Source of the DNA: Saprospiraceae bacterium
GTDB lineage: Bacteria; Bacteroidota; Bacteroidia; Chitinophagales; Saprospiraceae
DNA: 64,000 nt
NCBI GenBank assembly: GCA_028285545.1
Contig: JANQPA010000040.1
Coordinates: forward strand, 1 to 64,000
Direction of reading: 5' to 3'
In this document: positions 26,150 through 35,509 of the stretch, piece after piece
Layout of the letters: every line of letters begins with the position of its first letter
How positions within the stretch are numbered: position 1 is the stretch's first letter
The notes under the pieces: model-generated
What the model saw: the letters and a program-made list of their open reading frames with translations, nothing else
What the model was told of the DNA's origin: nothing
Database searches by the model: none
Program-made: the position numbers and the translations under genes

Positions 26150-27340
26150 TTAAATCTTCAAACTCATCTGTGATGTTACCAATGCGTCCATGGCTGCTTG
26201 TACCCCTCCTTTATTAAAAGGAATTCCTGCCATTTCCAACCCCATTTCTATTCCAGAAAGGGTAGCCATCAGCATCAATTCATTAAAATCTCCGAGGTGA
26301 CCAATTCGAAAAACTTTCTTTTTTAACTGACCAAGGCCGGTCCCCAGACTCATATTAAATCGCTCCAGAATCAACTTTCGAAGGACATCAGCATCTGCTC
26401 CTTCCGGAACTCTTAAGGCGGTAGTAGAATCAGAATACTCCTGTTCATTTAAGCATTGATTTTCCAGCCCCCAGTGATCAGCAGCTTTACGACAGGCGGT
26501 GGCATACTGCTTATGTCTTTTAAACACATTATCTAAACCCTCTTCTAATAGCATCGTCAATGCTTCATCCAGTCCAAAAAATAGTCCACTGGCCGGAGTA
26601 TATGGAAAATAATTCGTCTGATTGATATCAATAATTCGTTGCCATTGCCAATATGAATGAAGGCCCTCTTTACTATTGGCATACTGAATAGCTTTCGGGC
26701 TTATTGAGTTAAAACCTAATCCGGGGGGCATCATAAAGCCTTTCTGAGAAGCACTTATCGCCACATCTACCCCCCATTCATCCTGGCGAAAATCTGTTGT
26801 TCCTAGTGATGAGACCACGTCTACCAAAAACAAAGCAGAATGACCTGCTTCATCAATTGCCTCCCGGATTGACTTAAGATCACTGGTTACGCCATTAGAG
26901 GTTTCATTATGTACCACCATAATGCCTTTTATCCTGCCCCCAGCATCAGCCCTTAGTTTTTCAAAAACTTGTTGGGAGTTCACCCCCCTTCGCCAATCAC
27001 CAGGAACCCATTCCACTTCCAGGCCAATCTTTTCTGCCACTTTTTTCCAAACAGTTGCAAAATGCCCGGTTTCAAAAGCCAAGACCCGATCACCTGGTTT
27101 AAATAGGTTTAACATGGCGGCTTCCCAAGCTCCTGTTCCAGAGGAAGGATAAATTATGACATGACTATTTGTTTGAAAAATCAATTTGATCCGTTCTAAA
27201 ATGCTTTTAGTGAGAAGACCAAATTCGGGGCCTCTATGATCCATAGTTGGACGGTTCATGGCCTGTCTGATGCGTTCTGGAGTGTTACTAGGTCCGGGTA
27301 TTTGGAGGAAGTGCCATCCTCTTTTTACATTAGAATTCAT
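26150..27340 (-). CDS. Alanine/serine-glyoxylate aminotransferase family protein
   Basis: 396-aa class V PLP aminotransferase. It starts with PGPSNTPERIRQAMNRPTMDHRGPEF, the usual N-terminus of the AGXT/SGAT group. The GTGAWEAA cofactor-phosphate loop, the Asp in LFLVDVVSSLG and the Schiff-base Lys in SASQKGFMMPPG are present. These enzymes convert glyoxylate to glycine using Ala or Ser. Divergent from it, 205 bp away, is a fused FAD/Fe-S hydroxyacid dehydrogenase that could make glyoxylate or another 2-oxoacid from an imported hydroxyacid. The amino donor cannot be told from sequence. Confidence 0.88.
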   Translation of the reverse strand: MNSNVKRGWHFLQIPGPSNTPERIRQAMNRPTMDHRGPEFGLLTKSILERIKLIFQTNSHVIIYPSSGTGAWEAAMLNLFKPGDRVLAFETGHFATVWKKVAEKIGLEVEWVPGDWRRGVNSQQVFEKLRADAGGRIKGIMVVHNETSNGVTSDLKSIREAIDEAGHSALFLVDVVSSLGTTDFRQDEWGVDVAISASQKGFMMPPGLGFNSISPKAIQYANSKEGLHSYWQWQRIIDINQTNYFPYTPASGLFFGLDEALTMLLEEGLDNVFKRHKQYATACRKAADHWGLENQCLNEQEYSDSTTALRVPEGADADVLRKLILERFNMSLGTGLGQLKKKVFRIGHLGDFNELMLMATLSGIEMGLEMAGIPFNKGGVQAAMDALVTSQMSLKI

Positions 27341-27467
27341 GGAGATGAAATATGGTTTTATGATTAGTTGAAGAAAAGATAGTAAATTATTTTATGGAAT
27401 TTGTGATGAAGAATTTAAAAGTAGTGTATTTTAATTATTTAAGATTTTTATCATCCTAAATACCAAA

Positions 27468-27522
27468 TCCGTGAAGATCCGCGTCTTAAAAAAACTTCTC
27501 TTTTGACACGGATTTTCACGGA
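27468..27522. repeat. 18-bp imperfect inverted repeat upstream of the dehydrogenase
   Basis: Positions 27468-27485 pair with 27505-27522 at 16 positions plus one G-U wobble. The right arm begins with TTTTGACACGGATTTTC, so the unit belongs to the dispersed repeats with a GACAC end. It is 24 bp upstream of the start codon and would lie in the mRNA leader or promoter. Confidence 0.6.
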
Positions 27523-27545
27523 TATCACGGTTTTCATTGATAACT

Positions 27546-30467
27546 ATGATTAGCATTTTGGATCAGCTCGCAGGTCAAATAGAAGGGGAAATTTATTTTG
27601 ACGAATTATGGAGGCGAATTTACGCCACTGATGCTTCCGTTTACCGCGAAGTTCCCACTGCGGTGATTTTGCCAAAAAACAAGGAAGATGTAAAGAAAAT
27701 AATTGCCTTTGCCAAAGAAAATAAACTAAGCATCACCCCAAGAACTGCAGGCACCTCTCAAAGTGGGCAAGCAATTGGAAAAGGTTTCATCGTTGATGTA
27801 TCCAAGCACATGAATAAAATTTTAGAGCTGAACGTGGAAGAACGGTGGGTTCGAGTTCAACCCGGAGTAGTGAGAGACCAATTGAACCAATACCTAAAAC
27901 CCCATGGTTTATTTTTTAGTCCCGTCACCTCTACTGCTAACCGGGCCATGATTGGTGGAATGGTAGGGAATAATTCCTGTGGTGCCAATTCTATAGTTTA
28001 TGGCTCTACTCGCGATCATGTGATCGCTATAGACACTTTGTTGTCTGATGGCAGTGAGTGTACTTTTAAAAGCCTTACCTCTGAAGAATTTAAAAATAAA
28101 ACGAAATTAGACAGTTTAGAAGGAAAGATCTACAAGCAAATTTTCAGCATCCTAAGTAATCCAGATCATCAGAAAGAAATAAAAAAAGAATATCCCAAAG
28201 CCAATATTGAACGAAGAAATACAGGCTATGCCATTGATCTTTTACTTCATCGCAAACCCTTTAAGGATAATGGTCCTGATTTCAATTTCGCCACCCTTCT
28301 TTGTGGATCGGAGGGAACGCTTGCTTTTTCCACAGCAATAAAATTACATCTGGATCCCCTACCCCTTCCGAAAGAAGTGGTCATTGCTATTCATTGCAAG
28401 GATGTTATTAATACCCTGCGTTGTGCCCAATTGGCTATGACATTTCGGCCCGATGCCTGCGAGTTAATGGATAAAACCATTTTGGATTGTACCAAAGCCA
28501 ATCCCGAACAGGAAAAAAATCGCTTTTTTCTGGAAGGAGATCCTGGGGCAATTTTATTGGTTGAATTTCGAAGGAAAACATTGGCGGAGGCAGAGAATAT
28601 GGCAGATGATCTTATTCAAAAGATAAAAACAACGGACCTTGCCTATGCCTTCCGAAAAATACTGGCACCAAAAAGCAAACAGGTCTGGGCCTTGCGAAAA
28701 GCTGGCCTGGGTGTGCTGGGGAATTTACCAGGTGATCCAAAATCTGTTTCCTGCATTGAGGACACTGCAGTAGCACTAGATGATTTGCCAGAATATATTG
28801 AGGAATTTGCAGCGATGATCAAAGAGTTTGGCCAAAATGTAGTCTATTATGCTCATGCTGGAGCAGGAGAACTCCACCTACGCCCCATTTTGAACCTAAA
28901 AACTGAAGCGGGCCAACAAGCTTTTTATGATATATCCAAAGCCACCGCCCAATTGGTCAAAAAATATAATGGCTCTTTAAGTGGTGAACATGGGGATGGC
29001 AGGGTAAGAGCGGAATTTATTCCTTTGATGATAGGAGAAAAAAACTACGACCTGTTGCGCCAAATAAAAAAAACCTGGGACCCCGATCATATTTTTAACC
29101 CTGGAAAAATAGTGGATGCACCTCCTATGAAAGGTGATTTCAGATATGAAGCAGGCCAGATCACACCTGAATTTAATACCATCATGGACTTTTCAGAGGT
29201 CGGTGGTTTTATACGCATGGCTGAAAAATGCAATGGAGTGGGAGCTTGTCGGAAGCTTTCGGAAAGTGGCGGAACCATGTGCCCCAGTTATCGGGCGACC
29301 CATAATGAAAAAGATACCACCAGGGCCCGAGCCAATGCCTTACGTGAATTTATTAATGGAGAAAATAAAAACAATCCATTTGATCAACCTGAAGTTTTTG
29401 ACATCCTAAAGTTTTGCCTTTCCTGTAAAGCATGTGGCAAAGAATGTCCATCCAGTGTAGATATGTCTGCCTTAAAAGCAGAATTTTTGCATCAATATTA
29501 TCAAAGTAATCGGCGGCCAATAGGGGATATTGCCTTTGCTAATATCGAAAAATTAGGGAAATGGGCTCTTCAAATACCTTGGTTGAGCAACGTAGTAATA
29601 AAAACAAAGCTAGGAGAAGGATCTATCAAAAAAGCATTGGGTGTAGCAGCAAAGCGTTCTCTGCCTTCTTTTTCCAAAATATCATTAAGAAAATGGTATC
29701 ATAAGCATTACCCGAAATTAAAAGTTGCATCTTCTTCCAAGAGGAGTTTATATTTATTCTGTGATGAGTTTACCAATTACCAGGAATCCGAGATAGGGAT
29801 TAAAGCTGTCCAATTACTGAGCAAGCTAGGCTATGAGGTCAAATTGATCGACCATACTGGAAGTGGCAGGGCTCAGATTTCCAAAGGTTTTTTGAAAGTG
29901 GCAAAAAAAATGGCCAATCAAAACATCGAAATCTTTGCTGAACTAGTAGATTCTAATACACCATTAGTTGGCCTAGAACCTTCTGCCATTTTGAGTTTTA
30001 GAGATGAATATATTCGATTGGCTGAAAACAAAGAAAAAGCCATTCATTTAAAGCAGCATGTATTTCTCCTGGAAGAGTTTCTATTTCAAGAATATCAAAA
30101 TGGGAACATTTCTTCTAAAGATTTCTCCTCGAAGCAGGCTCAAATCTTATTACATGGCCATTGTCATCAAAAGGCGCTGGGAAGCCTTGAAGCTAGCGCT
30201 TTTGTTCTGGGTATACCTAAAAACTATGAAGTTGAAGTTATTCCTTCCGGCTGTTGCGGAATGGCTGGCTCTTTTGGTTATGAAAAAGGAAATTATGACT
30301 TAAGTATGGATATTGGCGAAATGGTCCTTTTTCCAGCCCTCCGAAAAGCTAAAAAAGACGCAATTCTTGCTGCCCCTGGAACCAGTTGCAGGCATCAAAT
30401 CTGGGATGGAACAAAGAGGCAGGCTTTGCATCCTGTAGAAATATTATGGGAGGCCTTTAGTGGGTAG
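27546..30467 (+). CDS. Fused FAD-linked 2-hydroxyacid dehydrogenase and Fe-S/CCG subunit (GlcD-GlcF type)
   Basis: 973 aa; ATG 27546 preferred over TTG 27537. Residues about 15-235 are a PCMH FAD-binding domain (SITPRTAGTSQSGQAIG; MIGGMVGNNSCGANS). The FAD-oxidase C domain runs to about 540 and includes the Tyr/His active region YYAHAGAGELHLRP and LSGEHGDGRVR. Two Fe-S clusters follow: CNGVGACRKLSESGGTMCP and CLSCKACGKECP. The end has CCG-type heterodisulfide-reductase motifs HGHCHQKALG and PSGCCGMAGSFGYE. This fusion is known for D-lactate, D-2-hydroxyglutarate and glycolate oxidation. Electrons would go to quinone. The stop codon is formed inside a heptamer repeat. Confidence 0.9.
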   Translation: MISILDQLAGQIEGEIYFDELWRRIYATDASVYREVPTAVILPKNKEDVKKIIAFAKENKLSITPRTAGTSQSGQAIGKGFIVDVSKHMNKILELNVEERWVRVQPGVVRDQLNQYLKPHGLFFSPVTSTANRAMIGGMVGNNSCGANSIVYGSTRDHVIAIDTLLSDGSECTFKSLTSEEFKNKTKLDSLEGKIYKQIFSILSNPDHQKEIKKEYPKANIERRNTGYAIDLLLHRKPFKDNGPDFNFATLLCGSEGTLAFSTAIKLHLDPLPLPKEVVIAIHCKDVINTLRCAQLAMTFRPDACELMDKTILDCTKANPEQEKNRFFLEGDPGAILLVEFRRKTLAEAENMADDLIQKIKTTDLAYAFRKILAPKSKQVWALRKAGLGVLGNLPGDPKSVSCIEDTAVALDDLPEYIEEFAAMIKEFGQNVVYYAHAGAGELHLRPILNLKTEAGQQAFYDISKATAQLVKKYNGSLSGEHGDGRVRAEFIPLMIGEKNYDLLRQIKKTWDPDHIFNPGKIVDAPPMKGDFRYEAGQITPEFNTIMDFSEVGGFIRMAEKCNGVGACRKLSESGGTMCPSYRATHNEKDTTRARANALREFINGENKNNPFDQPEVFDILKFCLSCKACGKECPSSVDMSALKAEFLHQYYQSNRRPIGDIAFANIEKLGKWALQIPWLSNVVIKTKLGEGSIKKALGVAAKRSLPSFSKISLRKWYHKHYPKLKVASSSKRSLYLFCDEFTNYQESEIGIKAVQLLSKLGYEVKLIDHTGSGRAQISKGFLKVAKKMANQNIEIFAELVDSNTPLVGLEPSAILSFRDEYIRLAENKEKAIHLKQHVFLLEEFLFQEYQNGNISSKDFSSKQAQILLHGHCHQKALGSLEASAFVLGIPKNYEVEVIPSGCCGMAGSFGYEKGNYDLSMDIGEMVLFPALRKAKKDAILAAPGTSCRHQIWDGTKRQALHPVEILWEAFSG

Positions 30468-30500
30468 TGGGTAGTGGGTAGTGGGTAGTGGGTAGTGGGC
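30459..30500. repeat. Heptamer AGTGGGT repeat, six copies, containing a stop codon
   Basis: Five perfect AGTGGGT units and one AGTGGGC unit occupy 30459-30500. The dehydrogenase frame enters the array, reading Ser-Gly-stop, so its TAG comes from the repeat. Because the unit is seven bases long, a change of copy number downstream would not alter the protein, but loss of the first unit would. Confidence 0.9.
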
Positions 30501-30507
30501 AAGTTAT

Positions 30508-31038
30508 TTATTTTAAGGCATGTTCAAGATATTTAAGATCTTCACCTTCAAATAAATCTTTACCAGAAATTTCAAGTCCAACTAAAAGTTCTTCCTTTGC
30601 CTTTTCCATCAAGCCCAGTTCATAAAGAACCTGTCCTAATCTTAAGCGAACGAAAGGATTTCGCTGGCCGGTGAATATATCCATACTTAAATCTAAATAA
30701 TGATGAGCTTTTTCATATTCTCTAAGGTACCAGAAACAATCTGCCAGGGCAGTGGTAAACCAGAGGGTAGCTTCATATTCTATTTTAGGGTAAGGAATAA
30801 GAGCGATTCCATTTTCAAAAACCTCAATAGCTTCCTGAATAGCTCCCTGCTCAAAGAGTTCATCTCCATGATCTGCAAAATCATCAAGTTGAGAGGCAAT
30901 TTCTTCGGTCAAAAAACAGGTTTCATATTCTTCTTTGGTAATTGCCTCCTCCAAAACATACAGAAAGTTTTCATCTGTTAATTCGATATTATTCTTATCA
31001 CAGTATTTCGTTAGTTTATCACTAATTGGGTCAACCAT
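30508..31038 (-). CDS. TPR-like protein
   Basis: 176 aa, cytoplasmic, acidic. TPR-type helix pairs are visible: ELFEQGAIQEAIEVFENGIALIP, LADCFWYLREYEKAHHYLDLSM and RLRLGQVLYELGLMEKAKEEL. The N-terminal part (NNIELTDENFLYVLEEAI) is a separate helical segment. TPRs mediate protein contacts, so a partner is expected but not known. It starts 3 bp after the stop of the GNAT gene, so the two form an operon. Confidence 0.77.
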   Translation of the reverse strand: MVDPISDKLTKYCDKNNIELTDENFLYVLEEAITKEEYETCFLTEEIASQLDDFADHGDELFEQGAIQEAIEVFENGIALIPYPKIEYEATLWFTTALADCFWYLREYEKAHHYLDLSMDIFTGQRNPFVRLRLGQVLYELGLMEKAKEELLVGLEISGKDLFEGEDLKYLEHALK

Positions 31039-31041
31039 TGT

Positions 31042-31584
31042 TTATTTTTTGTAAGAAATATAGGAGTTCCTGGAAAAAGTATAAACCAAGGCATCAGAAA
31101 TTTCTTCTCTTATTTTAAATCCATTGACAACTCTGTCTAATTTGTCATAAGGCAGCTTTTCAGCAACTCTTTTACTTGCTTCGTTTTTTACAGAAGGAAT
31201 AACATAAATAAGATTTAATGCTAAAGTTTCAAAACCATAAGTCAATAAAAAATGGCAAGCTTTTGTGGCGATACCTCTTCCGGTAGCACTCGTTCTCACC
31301 CAATATCCAATGGAGGCTTTTTTATTTTTTAAATCCAGTTGTTCCAGGCAACAGCCTCCCAAAACCTTACTTTCCAGGGAATCCACAATAATAAACTCAC
31401 ATCCTGAATTGGAAGCCCATATTTGGGGGACTAATTTTTGAATCCAATTTTGGGTGTCTTCAAAGGAATAATCGGCATTACACCAGGGAAGCCATCTAGA
31501 GATTTCAGCTTTTGACTCCATTACGGCTTCGTAAAAGGCGGGGATATCTTGATTTTTGTATTTTCGGATTTGAATATTTTCCAT
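31042..31584 (-). CDS. GNAT acetyltransferase (RimJ/RimL type)
   Basis: Start set at ATG 31584 (MENIQIRKYKNQDIPAF). The frame extends to 31608, but the extra codons are a repeat sequence. About 180 aa with the GNAT pattern: KAEISRWLPWCNADYSFEDT, the acetyl-CoA loop SIGYWVRTSATGRGIATKAC, and ALNLIYVIPSVKNEASKRVAEKL. This layout is typical of RimJ/RimL enzymes that acetylate N-terminal or small amines. The substrate cannot be deduced. It shares an operon with the TPR protein. Confidence 0.86.
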   Translation of the reverse strand: MENIQIRKYKNQDIPAFYEAVMESKAEISRWLPWCNADYSFEDTQNWIQKLVPQIWASNSGCEFIIVDSLESKVLGGCCLEQLDLKNKKASIGYWVRTSATGRGIATKACHFLLTYGFETLALNLIYVIPSVKNEASKRVAEKLPYDKLDRVVNGFKIREEISDALVYTFSRNSYISYKK

Positions 31585-31652
31585 TTTTTGACACGGGCTA
31601 TCGCACACAGGCCTTCACTGTCTTAGTTGATGCTAAATAAAACTTATTCTTA
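31585..31652. repeat. Copy of the TTTTTTGACAC dispersed element
   Basis: Begins TTTTTGACACGGGC and ends CACTGTCTTAGTTGATGCTA with AATAAAA after it. The TTTTTGACAC end abuts the start codon of the GNAT gene directly. The same 3' phrase, CACTGTttTAGTaGATG, is seen in the copies at 48722 and 59646. Confidence 0.75.
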
Positions 31653-31707
31653 CTATGATAAGCAATAAACACATTTTTATACAAAACACTTTAACCAGGA
31701 ATAAAAA

Positions 31708-31739
31708 AATATGAGTAACTCCTGGGAGAACTCATATTT
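31708..31739. terminator. Hairpin downstream of the ankyrin-like gene
   Basis: AAATATGAGT (31708-31717) pairs with ACTCATATTT (31730-31739); an inner ACTCC/GGGAG pair extends it. It follows the minus-strand gene that ends at 31826 and precedes the repeat at 31585-31652. Confidence 0.55.
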
Positions 31740-31825
31740 GACAAAAAATGCAAGAATTCCAAAAAGCAAAAATTTGGACTTTTAATTTTTATCTAAAGCC
31801 GGATTATTAATTGGAATAACCAGTT

Positions 31826-32686
31826 TTATACTCTTATAGCTTTAACCAAAGGCACTGGTTCATGAACGGTCATGGAGGTAGCTTTTCCATCTTTCACTTC
31901 AAAGCTAATTTCAACGGTAGCAGATCCTGCAGGAGTAAAGCGATGTTCATCAATTCTGAGCATAGCTCTACCGAAAGTACCTTTTCTGGCAATTTGTAGA
32001 TACCCTCTTCTATTGAGATCAACCACAAGAACCTCATCCTCTTTTTCACCATATCTATAATCCCCAATATAGATCGCTTGCTCTTCTTTGCTTATGTCCA
32101 GATTCTTGGGTGTAACATTGGCATCTCCGAGTGATTCCAGATATTTCACCACCTTTTCTACATTTTTTCGATCGTCGGTACTAAGATCTTTATGCATCAG
32201 CCTGATTTGCGCATGTCTGAGTAAAGTGATGCCATGGGGTCCTGGTTTGCTTTGGATACCAGGCGCGGCGGCTACCATGCCTTCTACTGCATCGAGAGCT
32301 CCCAACATGGCAAAAGTAAAGATATCTGGGCGAGCTCCATAACTCATTAATAGTTCTGCAATATCCCGTCTGCCTACATGAGAGGCGGCCCCAAGGGCAG
32401 ATTCCCAATCTCCAAAGCCCCAATCCCAACTTGCTTTGGCTAATTCTGGACGGTCTCTAAGCAACTCTTTTACTCTGTCGATCTTGGAATGTGAAGCACC
32501 GACCATTTCAGATACCCGATCATCATCAATTGCAGGATATCGATAAAACAGTTCTCCATTGTTGGTAAAATTGCCTATTGAATAACCTGGTTTAGAAGCA
32601 TAGGTCATACTGCTTGTGGATACTGCCAGCATTCCAAAAACGGAGCTCCGTACAAAATGTCTGCGGGTTGAAGGAATATTTTTCAT
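31826..32686 (-). CDS. Tat-exported ankyrin-like repeat protein
   Basis: 286 aa with a twin-arginine signal, STRRHFVRSSVFG, followed by a hydrophobic stretch (MLAVSTSSMTYA). Ankyrin-like helices appear around residues 60-145 (VKELLRDRPELAKASWDWGF, ALGAASHVGRRDIAELLMSYGA, FAMLGALDAVEGMVAA). The C-terminal quarter is a beta-rich module (DYRYGEKEDEVLVVD; HEPVPLVKA). The Tat route implies the protein folds before export. Its role is unknown. It stands alone between two terminators or repeats. Confidence 0.75.
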   Translation of the reverse strand: MKNIPSTRRHFVRSSVFGMLAVSTSSMTYASKPGYSIGNFTNNGELFYRYPAIDDDRVSEMVGASHSKIDRVKELLRDRPELAKASWDWGFGDWESALGAASHVGRRDIAELLMSYGARPDIFTFAMLGALDAVEGMVAAAPGIQSKPGPHGITLLRHAQIRLMHKDLSTDDRKNVEKVVKYLESLGDANVTPKNLDISKEEQAIYIGDYRYGEKEDEVLVVDLNRRGYLQIARKGTFGRAMLRIDEHRFTPAGSATVEISFEVKDGKATSMTVHEPVPLVKAIRV

Positions 32687-32885
32687 TGGGTGATTTTTGA
32701 TTATTAATGTTTGAATTGTACTGAATCTAAATTAATAAATCTATATCCTCCTCCTTATTTTTTATTCCAATACACAGTCAACCTTGTTATAGTGGCTGGT
32801 TTTTTATGCCAAATCCCACTTATGGGTACTGAGTATCGTGTATTGAGTATTGAGATAAGTATGTGTCACTATTCAAAATTCATCA

Positions 32886-33926
32886 TTAATACTCAGTACT
32901 AATTTCTAGGTGATTGATAATTTTATCAAGGACTTTTCCAACAAAAATTTCAGGTATATCATGCCCCATTCCTTCAAGCCATAAATAATCAGCTCCGGGA
33001 ATTAATTCCTGGCATTTTTTCCCGTGCAAAAAATTGATCATAGGATCTTTGGTTCCATGAATGATTAAACTGGGCAGGGTTAACTGTTGAAGGGCTTCAT
33101 ATCTGGACCCTGACTTCATGGTGGCCGCCGTATGTTGTTTAAAGACATTATGATTATATCCTCTTCTTTTTCTTAAATTATATAAAACAGAGCGAGAAAT
33201 ATCTTCTATATTCAATTCGTGTTCCTTTTCTCCCTGCAATAACATTCGAGCTAAGACATTTAATTTGATTTCATTTTTTTCTGATTTAATCAAGCCATAT
33301 TTGAGCTGGGCCAAGATTAAATCTTTTATTAACGTCGTATTAATAGAAGGAAGCGCTTTATCCATAATATTTCCCGACGACATCATGGAGATAAGGCTTT
33401 GCACTCTTTCAGGGTATTCAATGGCCAAGGTTTGGGCAATCATCCCTCCTAAAGAAACACCAATGACGTTGGTGGTTTCAAGATCAAGCTCATCCATTAC
33501 AGCAATGGCATCAGCTGCAATATCTTCCAAAGAATAAGCATTATCCTGGGACCAGTCTTCTACCCAATCGGACAGCCCCGTTCCTCTATTATCAAATCGG
33601 ACAAGCTGATATCCTTCTTCAACCAGGGGATCTAAGAAATACTCTGGCCAGGCTAAGGCATCATTTGAGATGCCCATAATTAAAAGAATGCTCCCTTTAA
33701 TGCTGTCTTTAGGACTAATGGATTCATACCAGATTTTGGTATCCCCATTATAAGCAAAGCCTTCCTTTCCTTTTAAGGGGGCAATTTCTGATGCTACTGC
33801 CTTGTTTATTTTGGCATTTGCTCCTTCTGGCAATTTTGGAAGCGAGAAATGAATGTAAGCAGCCCCAAGAAAAAGTACAAGAAGTAGGGTAATGCCTAGT
33901 CCTTTTAGTATTTTTTTTATTTTCAT
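32886..33926 (-). CDS. Alpha/beta-hydrolase with N-terminal anchor
   Basis: 346 aa. One N-terminal hydrophobic helix (LGITLLLVLFLGAAYIHFSL) anchors or exports the protein. The hydrolase fold follows: oxyanion region LIMGISNDALAWP, FDNRGTGLSDW, nucleophile Ser in GVSLGGMIAQ, Asp in HGTKDPM and His in EGMGHDIP. The triad is complete, so an active esterase, lipase or similar enzyme is likely. It begins 1 bp after the stop of the DUF4932-like gene, so they are co-transcribed. A GAGTATTGA-type repeat covers the region after its stop. Confidence 0.85.
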   Translation of the reverse strand: MKIKKILKGLGITLLLVLFLGAAYIHFSLPKLPEGANAKINKAVASEIAPLKGKEGFAYNGDTKIWYESISPKDSIKGSILLIMGISNDALAWPEYFLDPLVEEGYQLVRFDNRGTGLSDWVEDWSQDNAYSLEDIAADAIAVMDELDLETTNVIGVSLGGMIAQTLAIEYPERVQSLISMMSSGNIMDKALPSINTTLIKDLILAQLKYGLIKSEKNEIKLNVLARMLLQGEKEHELNIEDISRSVLYNLRKRRGYNHNVFKQHTAATMKSGSRYEALQQLTLPSLIIHGTKDPMINFLHGKKCQELIPGADYLWLEGMGHDIPEIFVGKVLDKIINHLEISTEY

Positions 33927-35369
33927 TTATTTAAAATCTTTCATCCATTGTATCATAAGTTCGGTCATTTTATCAAAGTTTACTTCTTCCTTCCTGGACT
34001 GATAAAGGTTTAGTAAATGACTTTCAAATTCACCAAAGCGAAGAAATAACCTCTTTTTTTCCATAAACTCTACATGCTGTTCTCTGATCTCCTCAAGATG
34101 ATCTTTAGGATAATTATCAAATGCATAACAGCTAAAAACAGCCCAGGTCATGTATTCCAGAAAAATAGCTAGCGAAGAGTTGTATGAACCATGTTTGCTG
34201 CTGTCATACCAATCAGAAGAATTTTGTATGGCTTCATCAATAGCAGTTTGATGTTTTTGCCCGATTGAATTGATATAATTGTGATCTACTTCAGTAAATA
34301 ACTGCCGTTCTAGTTTTGCCACCTCTTCCCAATTTTTAGTTTCTGTTTTTTCTCTTATGGGAGGAGCTGAGATAATCATCAGAATTTCAGAGAATCCATT
34401 ATTTTCTAATTTTCGGGTATTGTGCAGTCCATTGCTTAAGGTGGTTAATATCACTTTATAATGATCATGGCTTTCTTCAAAATTATCTTCAAGCCAGGTC
34501 CAAATCCCTTGTGGATCTACTTTTGAGTGAAATTCCGCTAAAGCAGATTGATAATATTCATTTTGAGTTTGATAAAATTCCAAAAAACCAGAAGTTTTAA
34601 CAAAATCCTCCATTTCCTTCAGGATAGATTGAAGGCCATTTTTTCCTCCCAGGTATTTATATTGAGCATTTTCTTCCAATTCCCCTTGCCCCGAAAGCTC
34701 ATAGGACAGGCCATCCATTCTGAGTGTATAATATAGGGTGTTTTTATTTTCGGCAGAACCTTGTTGGTCAAACCATCTATTCAATTTTACTACTGCCTTA
34801 TGATTTTTATATGGAGAAAAATGAGCTTGCACCTTTTTCCAATAGGCATCTTTTTTGAAGGGTAGATTTTCATTTTCTCCGTAATTGGAAAGGCTCAATA
34901 AAATGTTCACGAGTTCATAAGCTTTAGGCATCAACACGGTAGCTTTTCCTCGAAATGCTACCTGATATTCTTCAGAAAATTTAAGCTCAGGGTTTTTAAA
35001 AGCATTTATAAATATATCCAGGGTATCTTTTTGATACACTAATTGGAGATATTGACGTGGTAATTCCCATTGTGGGTAGGTTAAGGTATCAGAACCAAAA
35101 ATCATCTTAACCGTATATTTTTGCTCACTTGTTGCCGCAAATCCAAAGTTTAAAAATGGAGCCCCTGAAGCAGCTTTCATCATTTTCAATTGTGAAAAAG
35201 TGAGGGGTTTCTTGTCTTTAAGATCTCCTTCCACCAACATTTCCAAATGTTCATTTTCTAAATTTAAAATAAGGGTATCGGCATTGATAACTTGTCCGAA
35301 TACTGCTAAGCTGGGACCAAAAAATAATAGGTTAAACAGAATAGCGATAGGAAGAGTCTTTGTTTTCAT
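33927..35369 (-). CDS. Secreted DUF4932-like protein
   Basis: 480 aa with a signal peptide (LPIAILFNLLFFGPSLAVFGQ in two parts). The layout matches DUF4932 proteins: about 160 residues of beta strands, then a helical domain. LFTEVDHNYINSI near residue 375 resembles the conserved H-x-x-x-N region of the family, which has been proposed to be metallopeptidase-like; a full HExxH is not present. Many Tyr/Trp residues are in the C-terminal half. It is the first gene of a pair with the alpha/beta-hydrolase. Function unproven. Confidence 0.6.
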   Translation of the reverse strand: MKTKTLPIAILFNLLFFGPSLAVFGQVINADTLILNLENEHLEMLVEGDLKDKKPLTFSQLKMMKAASGAPFLNFGFAATSEQKYTVKMIFGSDTLTYPQWELPRQYLQLVYQKDTLDIFINAFKNPELKFSEEYQVAFRGKATVLMPKAYELVNILLSLSNYGENENLPFKKDAYWKKVQAHFSPYKNHKAVVKLNRWFDQQGSAENKNTLYYTLRMDGLSYELSGQGELEENAQYKYLGGKNGLQSILKEMEDFVKTSGFLEFYQTQNEYYQSALAEFHSKVDPQGIWTWLEDNFEESHDHYKVILTTLSNGLHNTRKLENNGFSEILMIISAPPIREKTETKNWEEVAKLERQLFTEVDHNYINSIGQKHQTAIDEAIQNSSDWYDSSKHGSYNSSLAIFLEYMTWAVFSCYAFDNYPKDHLEEIREQHVEFMEKKRLFLRFGEFESHLLNLYQSRKEEVNFDKMTELMIQWMKDFK

Positions 35370-35509
35370 ACTACTAAATTTTTACAACAAATTATTTAGC
35401 TCGTCTTAAATAGAAAATTTATTTAGACAGAAGACTCCGATCGATATTCTATTGAGAGAAGATTGGCGAAATTTACTAAGGAAGCTTAAGAATGACTTAT
35501 TCAGAATTG

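Noticed and set aside
31585-31608. N-terminal extension of the GNAT protein to 31608
   Set aside because: The extra residues (MCDSPCQK) are a translation of the dispersed TTTTTGACAC element; ATG 31584 matches the GNAT start better.
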